From: Liquidambar formosana
Taxonomy: Eukaryota; Streptophyta; Magnoliopsida; Saxifragales; Altingiaceae
Length of the DNA: 64,000 bases
Direction of reading: 5' to 3'
Assembly: GCA_039720395.1 (NCBI GenBank)
Contig: CM077828.1
Span: forward strand, 25,958,717 to 26,022,716
Within the stretch, counting starts at the first letter, position 1. Each line of letters starts with the position of its first letter. This document shows, in pieces, positions 1-11,000 of the stretch. A program made the translations under genes and the position numbers. The notes under the pieces were generated by a model that saw only the letters and a list, made by a program, of their open reading frames with translations, did no database searches and had not been told where the DNA came from.

Positions 1-521
1 AAAGGACCACAATCACTAGAAGCCAAAAAAGCTCACAGTATTGTCGAAAGAAATGGTACGCTCAACAGAGCTCTGATATACAGATTACAGAGAGAATTTA
101 TTATATATTATATATATATACAGAGAGAGAAAGAATGTTGTGTTGGGTGAGTATGGAATCTAGTAAGGAATAGGGGGATCCAATCAGTGTCGGTGAGGAG
201 TAAATGGAAGGCAGAAGGGGACGAACACCACTCGCTTAAGATAAGTACGCGGAAGGGGAGCAGAGTAACGAAGTTTCCACCTGTATTTCCTTACACAGTC
301 ACACGCTCCTCTCTGTCCCTCGATGGTATGTCTCTTTCTCTCTCTAAAGTCCAAACTCTCATATCTCTGTGCGTCTCTTTCTGCCATTTTGAGGAGGGGC
401 TTTTCAGTGGGGGCAATCGGTGGGAACTCCCCAGCTTAAGGGCCCACTTCAATCAACGTGACATGCGAACTTTGGGCCAATAAGTGAAGGCTCCCCCCCC
501 CCCAACACACTTTTTTTTTTA
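1..521. other. Intergenic DNA at left edge
   Basis: No gene could be supported. There is a short TA-rich stretch near 100-120, a 98-codon open frame on the + strand (187-483) with no recognisable domain, and a run of C at 492-503. The frame is rich in Ser, Leu and Arg from CT-rich DNA, so it is treated as chance. A gene could end just left of the window, but nothing here proves it. Confidence 0.4.
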
Positions 522-932
522 GGGAACGGCTATTGCAACTCCCCTTCCTTATAACCCCACCTCTTTTTTTTTTTTTTTTTTATTTTTATTTTTAGATTTC
601 ATGAAAAATATAAAAGGTTTTTACAAAAATCGGTCACACGATCCATTAGAAAACATTATTTTGAACAATTTTGCAGAATAAAGTTTTTCCAAAATCTATC
701 ATTTAGATAGACTTTTTGGCAAAAAATGAAATAAAGGCTATAAATGGCTAAAAAGTATATTTAAACGATATATTTAGAAAAAACTTTCTTCTACAAAGTT
801 GTTCAAAATGATGTTTTTTAGTGGAAATGATGGCCGGTTTTCAGAAAAACCTTTTATATTTTGCATAAAACCTTAAAAACCTAAAGGATGAGAGTTGGGT
901 GATAAGATTGGGGGGTTGCAATAGCTGTTCCC
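522..932. mobile_element. Mutator-type palindromic MITE, copy 1
   Basis: The 411-bp element begins GGGAACGGCTATTGCAAC and ends with the inverted match (GTTGCAATAGCTGTTCCC). Most of the rest also pairs with itself: the block around 600-700 is the reverse complement of the block around 770-870, so the element could fold into one long hairpin. It sits between T runs, so a 9-bp target duplication of T residues is possible but cannot be proven here. A close relative at 39765-40164 has a clear 9-bp duplication, which points to the Mutator superfamily. It encodes no protein. Confidence 0.85.
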
Positions 933-1095
933 TTTTTTTTTCCTGACTAGCCTTGAGATATTTGGGTGAAAGATTCGACTAATCCCTGGTATCAAGTAGC
1001 ATCACCGTCCACTTGACTGGTGTAAATTCTCTAGCACCTAGGTAAAGACCCTAATATAGATGTTAGGCCGATGACTAATCCATTGGGAAGAAAAA

Positions 1096-1250
1096 CTTCC
1101 ATATAACTGTAATATGGTCAAGTAGTGTCATAGGCCAATAATAATCAAGTAAAGTGAGATTGTTAGTATACTTTTTGGCCTTACAATCCTACTTTGTTTG
1201 CCCCCTATTGGATTGTGACACCATCTGGCCGTGTTACAGTTACATGGAAG
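1096..1250. repeat. 155-bp palindromic repeat, copy 1
   Basis: The ends CTTCCATATAACTGTAATAT and its inverted match ending GTTACATGGAAG enclose a self-complementary interior, including the inverted pair around GTGTCA and TGACAC. The same palindrome recurs at 2761-2914. No target duplication was found. It could be a non-autonomous foldback element or the 3' part of a SINE-like unit, because a tRNA-like block lies directly beside it. Confidence 0.7.
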
Positions 1251-1261
1251 ACTCACTCTCC

Positions 1262-1342
1262 ATTGGGAATAAGAGGGGTTGAACCCAATGCCTTTTACTT
1301 CTTGACGTGAAAGTGTTGTGACCAACTTAACCAATCCTTAAA
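1262..1342 (-). mobile_element. tRNA-like (SINE-like) block
   Basis: Read on the minus strand, this block starts with an A-box-like stretch (TTGGTTAAGTTGG) and has a B-box-like stretch (GGGTTCAACCC) about 45 bases further on, the spacing of an RNA polymerase III promoter. It is too degenerate to be a tRNA gene. It may be the head of a SINE that continues into the palindrome at 1096-1250. No poly-A tail or target duplication was found, so the call is tentative. Confidence 0.35.
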
Positions 1343-2760
1343 GGTTCAACAAACTTGTTGGATATTGGTTTTTTTTCTTTCCAAAAGGCTTTTTGTAATA
1401 TGGTCCTTCTATGACCAATTGTCTTGCCCTAATTATAACTTGTGTTTATTATAAAGTGAATTATGTCAATTAAAATTTACCAGATGTTAAAAAACCAAAA
1501 AAAAAAAAAAAAAAATTACAAATTGATTTAATCAATCTTAGTTTTAAGTGATTTGATGTAAGGGTAAATTAAGGCTTTATTTGTTTTCATGGAAAATGAA
1601 GTAGAAGAAATGCACCCACGCCAATTGATGCTTCAATTAATTTAGTGGCTTAGGTTTGAGCCAACATGTATTTGTATATGAGTTGGAATTTTGACCCCTT
1701 TGACCTCCCTTTTTTTTTTTTTTTGTTGATAATTTAAGCTTCCTTTAGTGGTTAGAAATTTTGGTCAAATGCCTTGTTGGTAATTTACCTGTCAACAAAA
1801 GGTAAAGCGATTTTTAAACGCAAGGAAGTTGGGACAGACATTCAAACCTAATTGGTTGGAAAGTTGGAAACAAACCCTAATGAGTGATCATTGACTTAAA
1901 GATAAGATGGCCTTGTTAACTGCAATCCAGCTCAGCCTTACTAATCAATAATTAACTACATTATTAAACAATAATCATGTCTGACCTTCCCTCACCACTA
2001 CCATGGTTTTACAAATTTTAAACATAGCTGCATGATGTGCGGATCGATCCAACCAAAGGACAATTTGGATAAAATAATTATGTTGTTAAGATAAGTTAAT
2101 TTCAGATTTAAATTTTTATTTTTTTCAGAATATGTATTCTGATAAATACAGTTTGGTCAACGGCTCACTACGAAGACTCGCGTAATTTGATTTTTTTTTT
2201 TTAAATAAAAAAATATTTCTTGAAAAACTTGAATTTTAAAAATTGTTCTCAAAAATAAAATTTGATCAGGAACCCTAAAGACATTCAAATATTTGAGAAA
2301 ATCATATCCCAGAAGAAAAAAAAACACAAAAATTCATAAACTACTTTGGAAATTTGCTAAACTTTTGCTAAACACCCAGAGAAAAAAAATAAAAAATAAA
2401 AAAGGGCTAAGACAATGGATTATACTACATCATTCATGCCTTTGGCTAAAGTAAATGAAGGAAATAGGTAGATGGGAAGATCCCTCATGCATGTAGCAAG
2501 GTCAACATGCGATATGCATGGATTCATGGTGTCATAAATATCTCATATAACACATTAAGAGACAATTGAGTAAACCTTATTTGGTTGGCAAATTGCAAAA
2601 GAGCTTTAAAAAGATATGTAATTATGTATTGAATTTTATAAGAGAGATGATGGCATGATAACTTATTGGCAATCTCCTTTTTTGTTGAGTGAATAATATC
2701 CAATCGAAACTCATAAGAAGCATTGATACCCAATTTGTTGATAGTAGAGGGGGAATGAGT
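1343..2760. other. AT-rich intergenic DNA
   Basis: No coding region, RNA gene or bounded element was recognised. The stretch contains homopolymer A and T runs (near 1498-1515, 1710-1724 and 2190-2200). The open frames at 2524-2816 (-) have no domain and partly overlap the second palindromic repeat. Confidence 0.5.
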
Positions 2761-2914
2761 CTTCCATGTAACCTAACACGGTCAGGTGGTGTCACAAGCT
2801 GATAGGAGTCAAGCAAAGTGGGATTGTGGGATCAAAAAGTACATTGACAATCCCATTTTGTTTGGTTCTTATTGACTTATGACACCACCTGTCCATATCA
2901 CAGTTACATGGAAG
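2761..2914. repeat. 154-bp palindromic repeat, copy 2
   Basis: Second copy of the palindrome seen at 1096-1250: ends CTTCCATGTAAC and GTTACATGGAAG, with matching inner arms GGTGGTGTCAC and GTGACACCACC-like sequence. The two copies lie 1.7 kb apart in the same orientation and have diverged, so they are separate old insertions or parts of a larger repeat. Confidence 0.7.
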
Positions 2915-4318
2915 TTTTTCTAGCTCGTAGAGGGGATGAGGGGTGGAGATAGGTTATAATTCGATTGTCCCAAAAAATAAAAAAATTACAAGAGATAATG
3001 AAATGGTTGTTAAAATAGAAATCAATTGAGAGAGAACAATAAAACAACTAATTACTTAGTTAACCTAGGTCATGTTATTATAAATTCAATGATTTGGCAT
3101 GATAATTTTCCTAGATACCTTAAAAATTCTTTGGAAAAATATGAGAGGCAGATGGTGAGAAGAAACATTTACCTTTAAACTTTATTAGGGGCGAAAAATG
3201 AGGGAGGTTATACAACTTTATTTTTCTTAAAAAAAGTACCCACATTTTTCGAAATTTGAATTATATAAACCTTACTACCTATATATATCTATAAATATAT
3301 TTTTCTTTCTCCCGAACTCATGTCAACTCAATGTCACATAAATCAGTAAGATGGGGTAGAATAAATAGCTGGGTGCAAAGCATTTATTAGCCATGCAAAC
3401 TATTGGATCCCAACCATCATAGCTTGCAAGTCGTAATCTCTGTGAAAAGCGTCAAGTTCAAGTAGTTTTCATGCTAGTCAACTCCTACACTTTCTTGTGC
3501 TCCTTTGGCTTACTCTGCAAGAAATTTTCCTTGTAAATCCCTTAGTCTTACTGTAGATAATCTACCTTTGATCAGATCGAGAAGAGGACTTAGTTTAGGT
3601 GCACGTAAGTTGGTTCAGGATATCCCTGATCACGATACCCAAAAATAAAAAAATAAAAAAAAAAAATCCTATACTTTCTTCCGTATCATTGCGTTATTAC
3701 TGACTTATGGAGTCATGATAAGTAATAAAAATGTCTTTAAAAATAAATCATGACCAAAACAACTCATAGTCTAGGGTTCAAATTAATTCTCAATTGAAAA
3801 GCAATGCTATATGAAGTACTTTTTATACATTACCATCATGCAAAATCTAACCCACATTAAAAAAAAAAAAAAAGAATAAAAAAAAAGAAAAAGATTTATT
3901 AAATAAATTAAAGGAGTTTTGGTCCATACACAAAATGCCACGTAAAGTGTTGTACATAACATTTTCCTCAATTGAATGACTAGGATTATAGCTTTATTGT
4001 TCAATAAAATAAGCACATTCGCCCGTAAAGGATTAGGCGATAGGAAAGAACATGTCTCCTGAAAATGAACCTTTTACTTGACTAATGTACGGGATGTACG
4101 GGATTTGTGGAATATTTTGCAAATCACATATGGGTTAGTCTGGACCCAAATTTTGGCTACAGTATACCTGAAATATCCCATATTGTTATTATTATCATTA
4201 TTATTACTTAATAAAAAAAGGGGTGGGGGGTGCATATTCTGCATACTTGTTGAACAATCTGATTGGGGTTATGAGGTCAGCCATTTACATGTTGTATGTG
4301 TGGTCTTCTATGCTTACT
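2915..4318. other. AT-rich intergenic DNA
   Basis: No gene was seen. The stretch contains A runs near 3650-3665 and 3859-3873 and short chance frames only. Confidence 0.5.
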
Positions 4319-4537
4319 AAGGGTTTTCTTAATGTGTGTCCTAAGGACACATGTTAAACTGCAATTAGTGAGTCAATCATTACATAGTAAATAATGAAAA
4401 TGTATAGAGAATGGTAAAAGTTGTTTGAAAAAATATGAAAATGCTTACAAATTATATAAACATATTTTTCTATGCAATAATTAGATTATTAATTATAACT
4501 CAACATGTATGCTTAAGGCACATGTTAAGAAAACCCT
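4319..4537. mobile_element. MITE with about 40-bp inverted ends
   Basis: The left end AAGGGTTTTCTTAATGTGTG matches the reverse complement of the right end (ACATGTTAAGAAAACCCT) over roughly 40 bases with a few changes, including an inner ACACATGTTAA motif. ACT flanks both sides, a possible 3-bp target duplication. The size of about 219 bp and lack of coding capacity fit a MITE; the superfamily is uncertain. Confidence 0.65.
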
Positions 4538-6251
4538 ACTTTTAAAACACAGTTATGAGTCTTTTGAAGAAAGTAGAAATCATTTATGGACTTGCTTCTA
4601 AACTAAGAAGGAAAGCAGAATTACAGAGTTCGAGAAAGACAGAAGTGATATGCGATTCTCTCAACCATGTGATAATAAAATCGCTATTCAGCCGTCAATC
4701 TCTTTTAGCACGAGTTACAAGAGGGCACCAAAAAAAAAAAAAAGGAAAAAAAAAAATTCAAGAGGAATTGGTATAGGTGTCAATGTGTAATGGGTCAGTT
4801 TATTAATTAGGATTATTATTGTACAAAAAGAGAAAAAGACGAAGTTCTTGCTCTGGCCATAATTAAAAAAAAAAAAAAAAAAAAAAAGGAAAAAAAGAAA
4901 AAAAAAAAAAAGAAGGAAGGAATTCTAGAGAATGGAATTTGATTAAATTGTGGTAAATTTGGCAAATTTTCGAGCACAAAAGTAAAGACGAACCGTTTTT
5001 GTATGAAAACCGTCCCTAGATTTCACAAACTACAAGACAAGTCTTAATGGTAGCACTTGGTTTGAGAAAAATAATAATGCAGTTGAAGAGAATATTCGTG
5101 CTTGGGAACTAGCGATGGGATGTCAAAACCTTAAATTGTTGCTTAATTAGGATCTTAAGGCTTTTCCGCTTTTCTCGGCGTGAGAAAAAACTCATGTGTA
5201 ACAAAAATGTTAAGGTCATCCATATCATAAGTTTATAGGAAAGTAGTAAAAATAGATGTCATCCATATTATAAGCTAATAGAAAAGTTGTAAATGGAAAC
5301 GTCAGATGCCTTAACTTATGAACCAATTCTCTTGCAACACCCCACGAGAGTGATTTGTAGTTAAGAGGTTGAGAATTAACAACTCATTAGGGTGATCTGA
5401 TAGTTTCCATAAGGTGGAGACCATGTGGTTGCTTTAGAGTAAGGATTCCTTTCCATTGCAATAGACGGTCCAACGAAATTAATCTGAACTAGGTCATACC
5501 ATATGAATCCCACATGTTTTAATAGGTCCTATGTAATATAAACAACATAGATTTACCTAGATTGTCTAATAATTGGAGAGGATCTCTTCCTAGTTGTTCA
5601 ATTGATTTTCCTTCATTTTCTCCCTCCCTAAACCTTATTTTGAGACTATTAGCTTGATGGTTTTTCGGAAATAGACTTTTGACATATTTCTTCTCCTTTT
5701 TATTTATAATTTTCAAAACAAACACCAAAAATGGAATAGAAAAACAAAAGGAGGGCAAATTTTGGCCTACAAATCCAATGCAATGGGCTAAATAGTGATT
5801 AGTGAGCCTTTAATTGTACATAAAAAGATGCCTATGCAGAATGGCACTCTACGATGCCTTGCAATTGTTCTTTCAAATAGTAAATTTTTACTTTGGCCAA
5901 AAGCCAGTGAGGCAAGTGAAGGCTGTGAAGCAATCATGGAAGAACTGTGTGTAAAAAATGAGGTCAGCTTTTTCTAAACAATGCATGGTGGTGATTTGGC
6001 TGTCATATACTGACATCTGACAGTCGTGCTAGTGTACACTCAAGAGCATATGGGCCTCCATTATTTTCTGGCTGTCAACGGATTCCATGTGAGTGCTCTG
6101 CCAAAGGTTCAAAGATTTGGCCTTGTAACCGTCCCAATGGGGCAGTGTTGGAACGCCTGACCCCTTTGTTTCCTTGTCGACACTTACCCTATGCTTGGTG
6201 GGATTTGTGAGAGGATGAAAAAGGGAGGAAAGAAAAGTAGAAGGAAGAAGT
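4538..6251. other. Intergenic DNA without recognised genes
   Basis: Long A-rich runs occur at 4733-4755 and 4864-4912. Small frames at 5519-5758 (-) and 5795-5977 (+) show no known domain or splice context and are judged chance. Confidence 0.45.
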
Positions 6252-6254
6252 TAA

Positions 6255-6642
6255 GAGGTGTGTTTGGTAGGAGGGAAAAGGGAGAAGGAAGGAAAAGGGA
6301 GAGGATAGTGAATCCATCAAGTTACCTTTTTCTCATCCCTCTAATTTGGGGGGGAATGGTGGAGGAAGAAAGTGGGTTGTTGTTAAAATGACTATATTAC
6401 CCTTATTTTCATTACTTTTTTATATATGAGGGTAAAAAAATAAAATCATATTTTTTAATATTTATCCATCCATCCATCCATCCTACTAAATACAAAGCAA
6501 GAAAAAAAGGAAAGAAGAAAAATATAATTTCATCCATCCTACCAAATACACAAGAAAGACTTCCCTTCCCAAAGGATGGAAAGTCAATCCTTCCTACCTT
6601 TCCTTCCTCCTATTTTTCCATCCTCTCTACCTAAACATAGCT
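6255..6642. mobile_element. Tourist-like MITE, left of an adjacent pair
   Basis: The element lies between two TAA trinucleotides (6252-6254 and 6643-6645), the usual PIF/Harbinger target. Its ends resemble each other as inverted repeats: a GTGTTTGGTAGGAGGGAAAA-like left end and a right end whose reverse complement reads ATGTTTAGGTAGAGAGGAT. A (CATC)n block sits near 6467-6483. It encodes no protein. Confidence 0.6.
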
Positions 6643-6645
6643 TAA

Positions 6646-7057
6646 GGCCTTGTATAGATTGAGAGAAATGGAGAGGAGGTGATAAGAAAATGATTTTCTT
6701 CCTATTTCTCTCATTTGGATTGTTAAGTTGGGATGGAAGAGAAAAGAAATTGGAAGAAATAGAAAGAAAATGGAGCCCTTTACCTATCTCCCCAATTCCC
6801 AAATTGGAGAGATTGGGAAGAAATGGAGAAAAAAAATTTGTGAATGAGTGATGAAATAACAAATATATCCCCATGTAACTTTTGTTTAATATATAAAAAT
6901 AAGTAATAATGTAATTGTAACTACTTTCTCTCATTTTCTCTTCTTAAGAGGGTCTAACTAACCAAATTGGGTGGAGAGAAAATTACTTTCTTTTCTCTTC
7001 TCTTCCTTTCTCTTCTTTTCTCTTCTCTCCATTTCTCTCAACAATCCATACAAGGCC
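6646..7057. mobile_element. Tourist-like MITE, right of an adjacent pair
   Basis: A 412-bp element with ends GGCCTTGTATAGATTGAGAG and its inverted partner (ATCCATACAAGGCC). TAA flanks both sides (6643-6645 and 7058-7060), the PIF/Harbinger target. The AGAGAAATGGAGAG motif is repeated inverted at both ends. It abuts the preceding element, with the middle TAA shared by both. Confidence 0.75.
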
Positions 7058-7060
7058 TAA

Positions 7061-7130
7061 AGGAGCCATACCAAAGAGCCATACCTAGTTGGGCAGTAGA
7101 CTGCTCAAACTAACTTGATAAATTAACAAG

Positions 7131-7167
<37 letters not shown>

Positions 7168-7771
7168 AGAAAAAAAATTAGAGAAGTTGGGTGGGACGAA
7201 ATTTTATCAAATCAAGCTCAAGTAATCTAGTTATCTAATTAATGGGCTTATCGAACTAAGTAGTACTCAACATAAACATGGCTCTATAAATTAACACACT
7301 GAAATAATGGGACCCCAACAGCGGGACATGAGAACAGTTACAATGCCCACAGTAGACCTGGCAGTTAGGTTCGAACGGTTCCATTTTAAAAGTACTATAA
7401 CATAATTAAGAAGAGGGTAGGATTCAGGTAAAACAAGTCATGAAGCCAATCCCAAAGCCATTCCACCCAATTAGTTTGGTGGATAATTAAAACTTTGCCA
7501 CCTCCAGCCAGCAGCTAGCAAGGCCTAGCTCAATATGATCAAAAACCCATTCTTCCATGCATGGAATTACACTCGAGAGAGGTTTACCTGGATATTTCTT
7601 TGAATATCAGGGGTTGAAGATAACAACATTGCACAAGGAAGATACAACATGATGTTTGATGAAGCTGAAATTCAACTCCGAATATTGTCTACCTATAAAG
7701 ACGAACCTATTATGACAATTGCCAATAGCTAAAAGAACAAACCATACCAAATAACAAACTAGTTCATTCAT
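7061..7771. other. Intergenic DNA 3' of the ALDH10 gene
   Basis: No gene was recognised. An A run of about 29 bases lies at 7134-7162. Confidence 0.45.
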
Positions 7772-7786
7772 TTTACTGTCATTTTA

Positions 7787-7984
7787 TTTTAGTCTTCGAC
7801 CCAGTGTATCCCCAAAGCTGACAACCAAGAGACTAATCACTGTCACGACAGGTGGGCAATGGTAAATCGCTAGCTTAGAGATTTTTTCCAAGTGTTGGGA
7901 TTCGAACTCGGGATCTTTTACCTCCACTCGAGACATCCACTTTGGGGCCAAGTGCCCAACTACTAGACCAACCCACTGGGTTTT
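7787..7984 (-). mobile_element. tRNA-derived SINE
   Basis: The minus strand starts near 7984 with CCCAGTGGGTTGG, then an A-box-like TGGTCTAGTAGTTGGGC and a B-box GAGTTCGAATCCC about 50 bases later, and ends in an A-rich tail (read AAAATAAAA). A perfect 15-bp target duplication, TTTACTGTCATTTTA, lies at 7772-7786 and 7985-7999. That combination is diagnostic of a SINE moved by LINE-type retrotransposition; the family looks Au-like. It lies about 110 bp beyond the ALDH10 stop codon in the same orientation as that gene, so it could be in its 3' untranslated region. Confidence 0.85.
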
Positions 7985-8092
7985 TTTACTGTCATTTTAA
8001 CATCTGAGTTCAGTACATCACATCCTTCTCACCTTATTTCCCGTATTTTTGGTGCATCAATGATTGCCCTGTTTAGATTTCTGGGGATATTT

Positions 8093-11000
8093 TCACAGTT
8101 TCGAAGGAGATTGGTACCAACCCCATGGTTCATCAGAAATGTACGAAGTGACCTGCTTCACGCTCAAGTAGTTATCGAGACCCCTGGAGAAAAGGATAGC
8201 AAGAAACAAAATGTCAGTATGATCATCAATCCATTAAAAAGTTATCCAGGCAAAAGAGGTGATAAATGCACTAGATGTAAGTCGTTCTAAGCATCTTTGG
8301 ACCAAGCATACATGTGAAAAGTTAAAAGAGAGATGGGTGTTTTTTTTTTTTTTTTTTTTTTTTTTGGGGGGGGGGGGGGGGGGGTGTGTGGGTGTTTAAC
8401 AAGTTATGTTTCATATCTTTGAATCCAGAAAACTCAGGCTAGGGCCATACCATTCCCCTAGTTCACGCCCAAAACCACTACGTTTGTTGCCTCCCCATGG
8501 AGCTTGACAGAAGCATGGCTGTGAGCAGTTGACCCATACAATCCCTGCCTGAAGAGCCTGCAGAACATCCAAAACAAAAGGAACACGATCAACACTTCAA
8601 GAACTAGATGATCTCCAATTGCTTACAGTATTCCTGATTGCGTGGTGCTGAATGATGGCCTCCTTTTTTTTTTTTTTTTTTTTTTTTTTGGAGAGTGAAG
8701 GGGGGTCAGGGGGTATAAACATGGCTTATTACATCTAATGAAATTCAGGTCTCACCTTTGTTACACGCTCACACCTTTCCAGATCATTTGATATTACAGC
8801 AGCACCTAAGCCATAGCTGTGAGACATCAATAAAATGTCAGAACAAACCCTCCCAAGTAAAACCACCCAAACAGGTTTTCAGGGTAAATTTCAACTATCC
8901 AAAAAAAAGAAAAAAGAAAAGAAAAAAAAAGGGGAATCAACTTACCGGGTGTCATTGGCTAGTTCAATGGCTTCATCTTCAGTACTAAATGTTTTGACAC
9001 ATAGAACAGGCCCAAAGACTTCCTCTCTCCAGATTTCCATGGAGGTAGTTACATCAGTTATGATGGTTGGTTCAATGAAAAATCCCTTCTTCAAGTGCTG
9101 CCATTCAGTTGCAAAAATATTCAAGTGTCACAAAAAATTCAGATATAAAGCAGTGCTGATATTCATAAGCAGAGAAAATTACCTGGGGACGAGCCCCACC
9201 ACACAAAATGGTTGCACCTTCACTCTTAGCTGTTGAGATGAACTTCAATACTTTCTCATACTGAAGTAAAAGTAAATGTCAGATAGTTCCACAACATTTC
9301 ATGAGGGCAAGTCAAAAGTTTTAAGAAGACATCATTGTCAAGTTTAAGATGACACCATTGTTAGTTACTTCCAAATAGGAGTTCTACATGAAACTGTGAT
9401 GGAGAGTTGGTGAACCACCTCTCTCTTCATTGCTTTGTGACTGGAGAGCTTTGGGACTTCTTTTGTCCTTGTTAGGGCCATGTGAGTTTACGCCTAGATT
9501 AGTGAAGGACACTTATGGGTAATTGAAGAATCAATGTTAGGAGTAAGCATAGTAATATCATTTGACTACAGCACCGGCTCATCTTCTCTGTTGTGTTTTT
9601 TTATTAAAAAAAGGAATAAGATAATTTTGAGAATAAGTAGTTCTCTTTGTCTAGGCATAAGAAGGTGGATCTTAGAACAACATCCCTTTGAAACTCTTCT
9701 CACTTGTTTGTAATTAGGAGCTATTTTTTGGAGTTTTCGAACCTTTGCTCTACTTTTAAATTATCTAAGCCTTTGTATACTTCCTGTGTACTGGGCTTTG
9801 CCCTTCTCTTTATAAAATGTTAGTAAATAGACTGAAAGTCATGCTTTCAACTTGATATTCAAAGTAACGCATTCAATGTAATACAACTATCTTTGCTAGA
9901 GAACAGAAGCCACTCAACCATCCAAAAACAAACCCTGCACATAGATCAAAGCATAACCTTAATATATTATATATCCCATAAGATTGTATAATTACTGAAT
10001 ATCATGAATCTTGTAAATGGTACCTAAACTATTCTGAATTAACTTAGATTGACAACATATACTTCTTTTTTCCACAATATAATGTTTTTACCACATTCAA
10101 ATTTTATCCATACTAGCCATATGTAACTCCAAAATTCTAAATTATTCTCAGGTCCTAGTCATTCCCAGCTCTCAAATTTGTCATTATTCCACCTGGTGCC
10201 TCTATCCATGTACAGACATGACATGAGATAGATTAGTGATGGAAAAATCCTAATGAAATTTTCATAAATTGTGTTTTTACATGTGTCAATGGAAAGAAAA
10301 AAAAATAGGGGGGGGGGGGGAGCAAGGTGAAGTTACTGCAGAATGGATTCTAGTGTCAATTGTTAAATGCATTTCAATGAGTTTTTTTTTTCAAAAGGAT
10401 AAACTAAAAGAATAAAATAAAATAAAATTCAGAATCTGCAGGAATTGAAAACAGCGTTCTTACCTGCCCTTCACTAACAACAGGGCCAAGCCTGCACCCA
10501 TCTTCCAGGGGATCAGAAATCTTGATGTGTTTGCTCCAGTTTACGAGCTTGCCTAAAAATTCTGCAGCAATGCCTTTCCTGAAATATTTGTATACCTGTT
10601 TGTAAGTGATTGAAAGAACTCGAAAGGTGCCAAAGTGTTAAATATATAGACTAGCAGCTGAAAACCTTCTCCATTTTAATTCTATAGGAAGCTTTTAAGC
10701 ATCAGAAAGGATTTAGGATTAATTGTCACCATCATGTTATTGTCTACCCTCTAAAACATTTTCTAAAAGAAATACATATGAATGCTACTTTTCAGCAAGT
10801 GACAATTGTGGCAAAGCTTATACTTCTTACATACTATGGAGAGGAATAAAGAAAGAAACCACAAAATTGGTAAAATCATCCAACAGTGCTGCAACTTAAT
10901 TCTGCATTATATGGGCTTATTTGACAAATGAAAGGACTTTTGATTCTAAAGGAAGAAATTGGGATCATAATATGCCCATGTTTGTGTTTATTTGTCGTAA

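Noticed and set aside
187..483. 98-codon + frame at the left edge
   Set aside because: No domain, low-complexity Ser/Leu from CT-rich DNA, and no visible splice partner.
6584..6934. 116-codon minus frame
   Set aside because: It spans the junction of two adjacent MITEs and reads their AG-rich ends; not a gene.
7851..7980. tRNA gene
   Set aside because: A and B boxes are present, but there is no cloverleaf of correct stem lengths; the 15-bp target duplication and A tail show a SINE.
8835..9236. 133-codon + frame
   Set aside because: Antisense shadow of ALDH10 exons 11 and 12.
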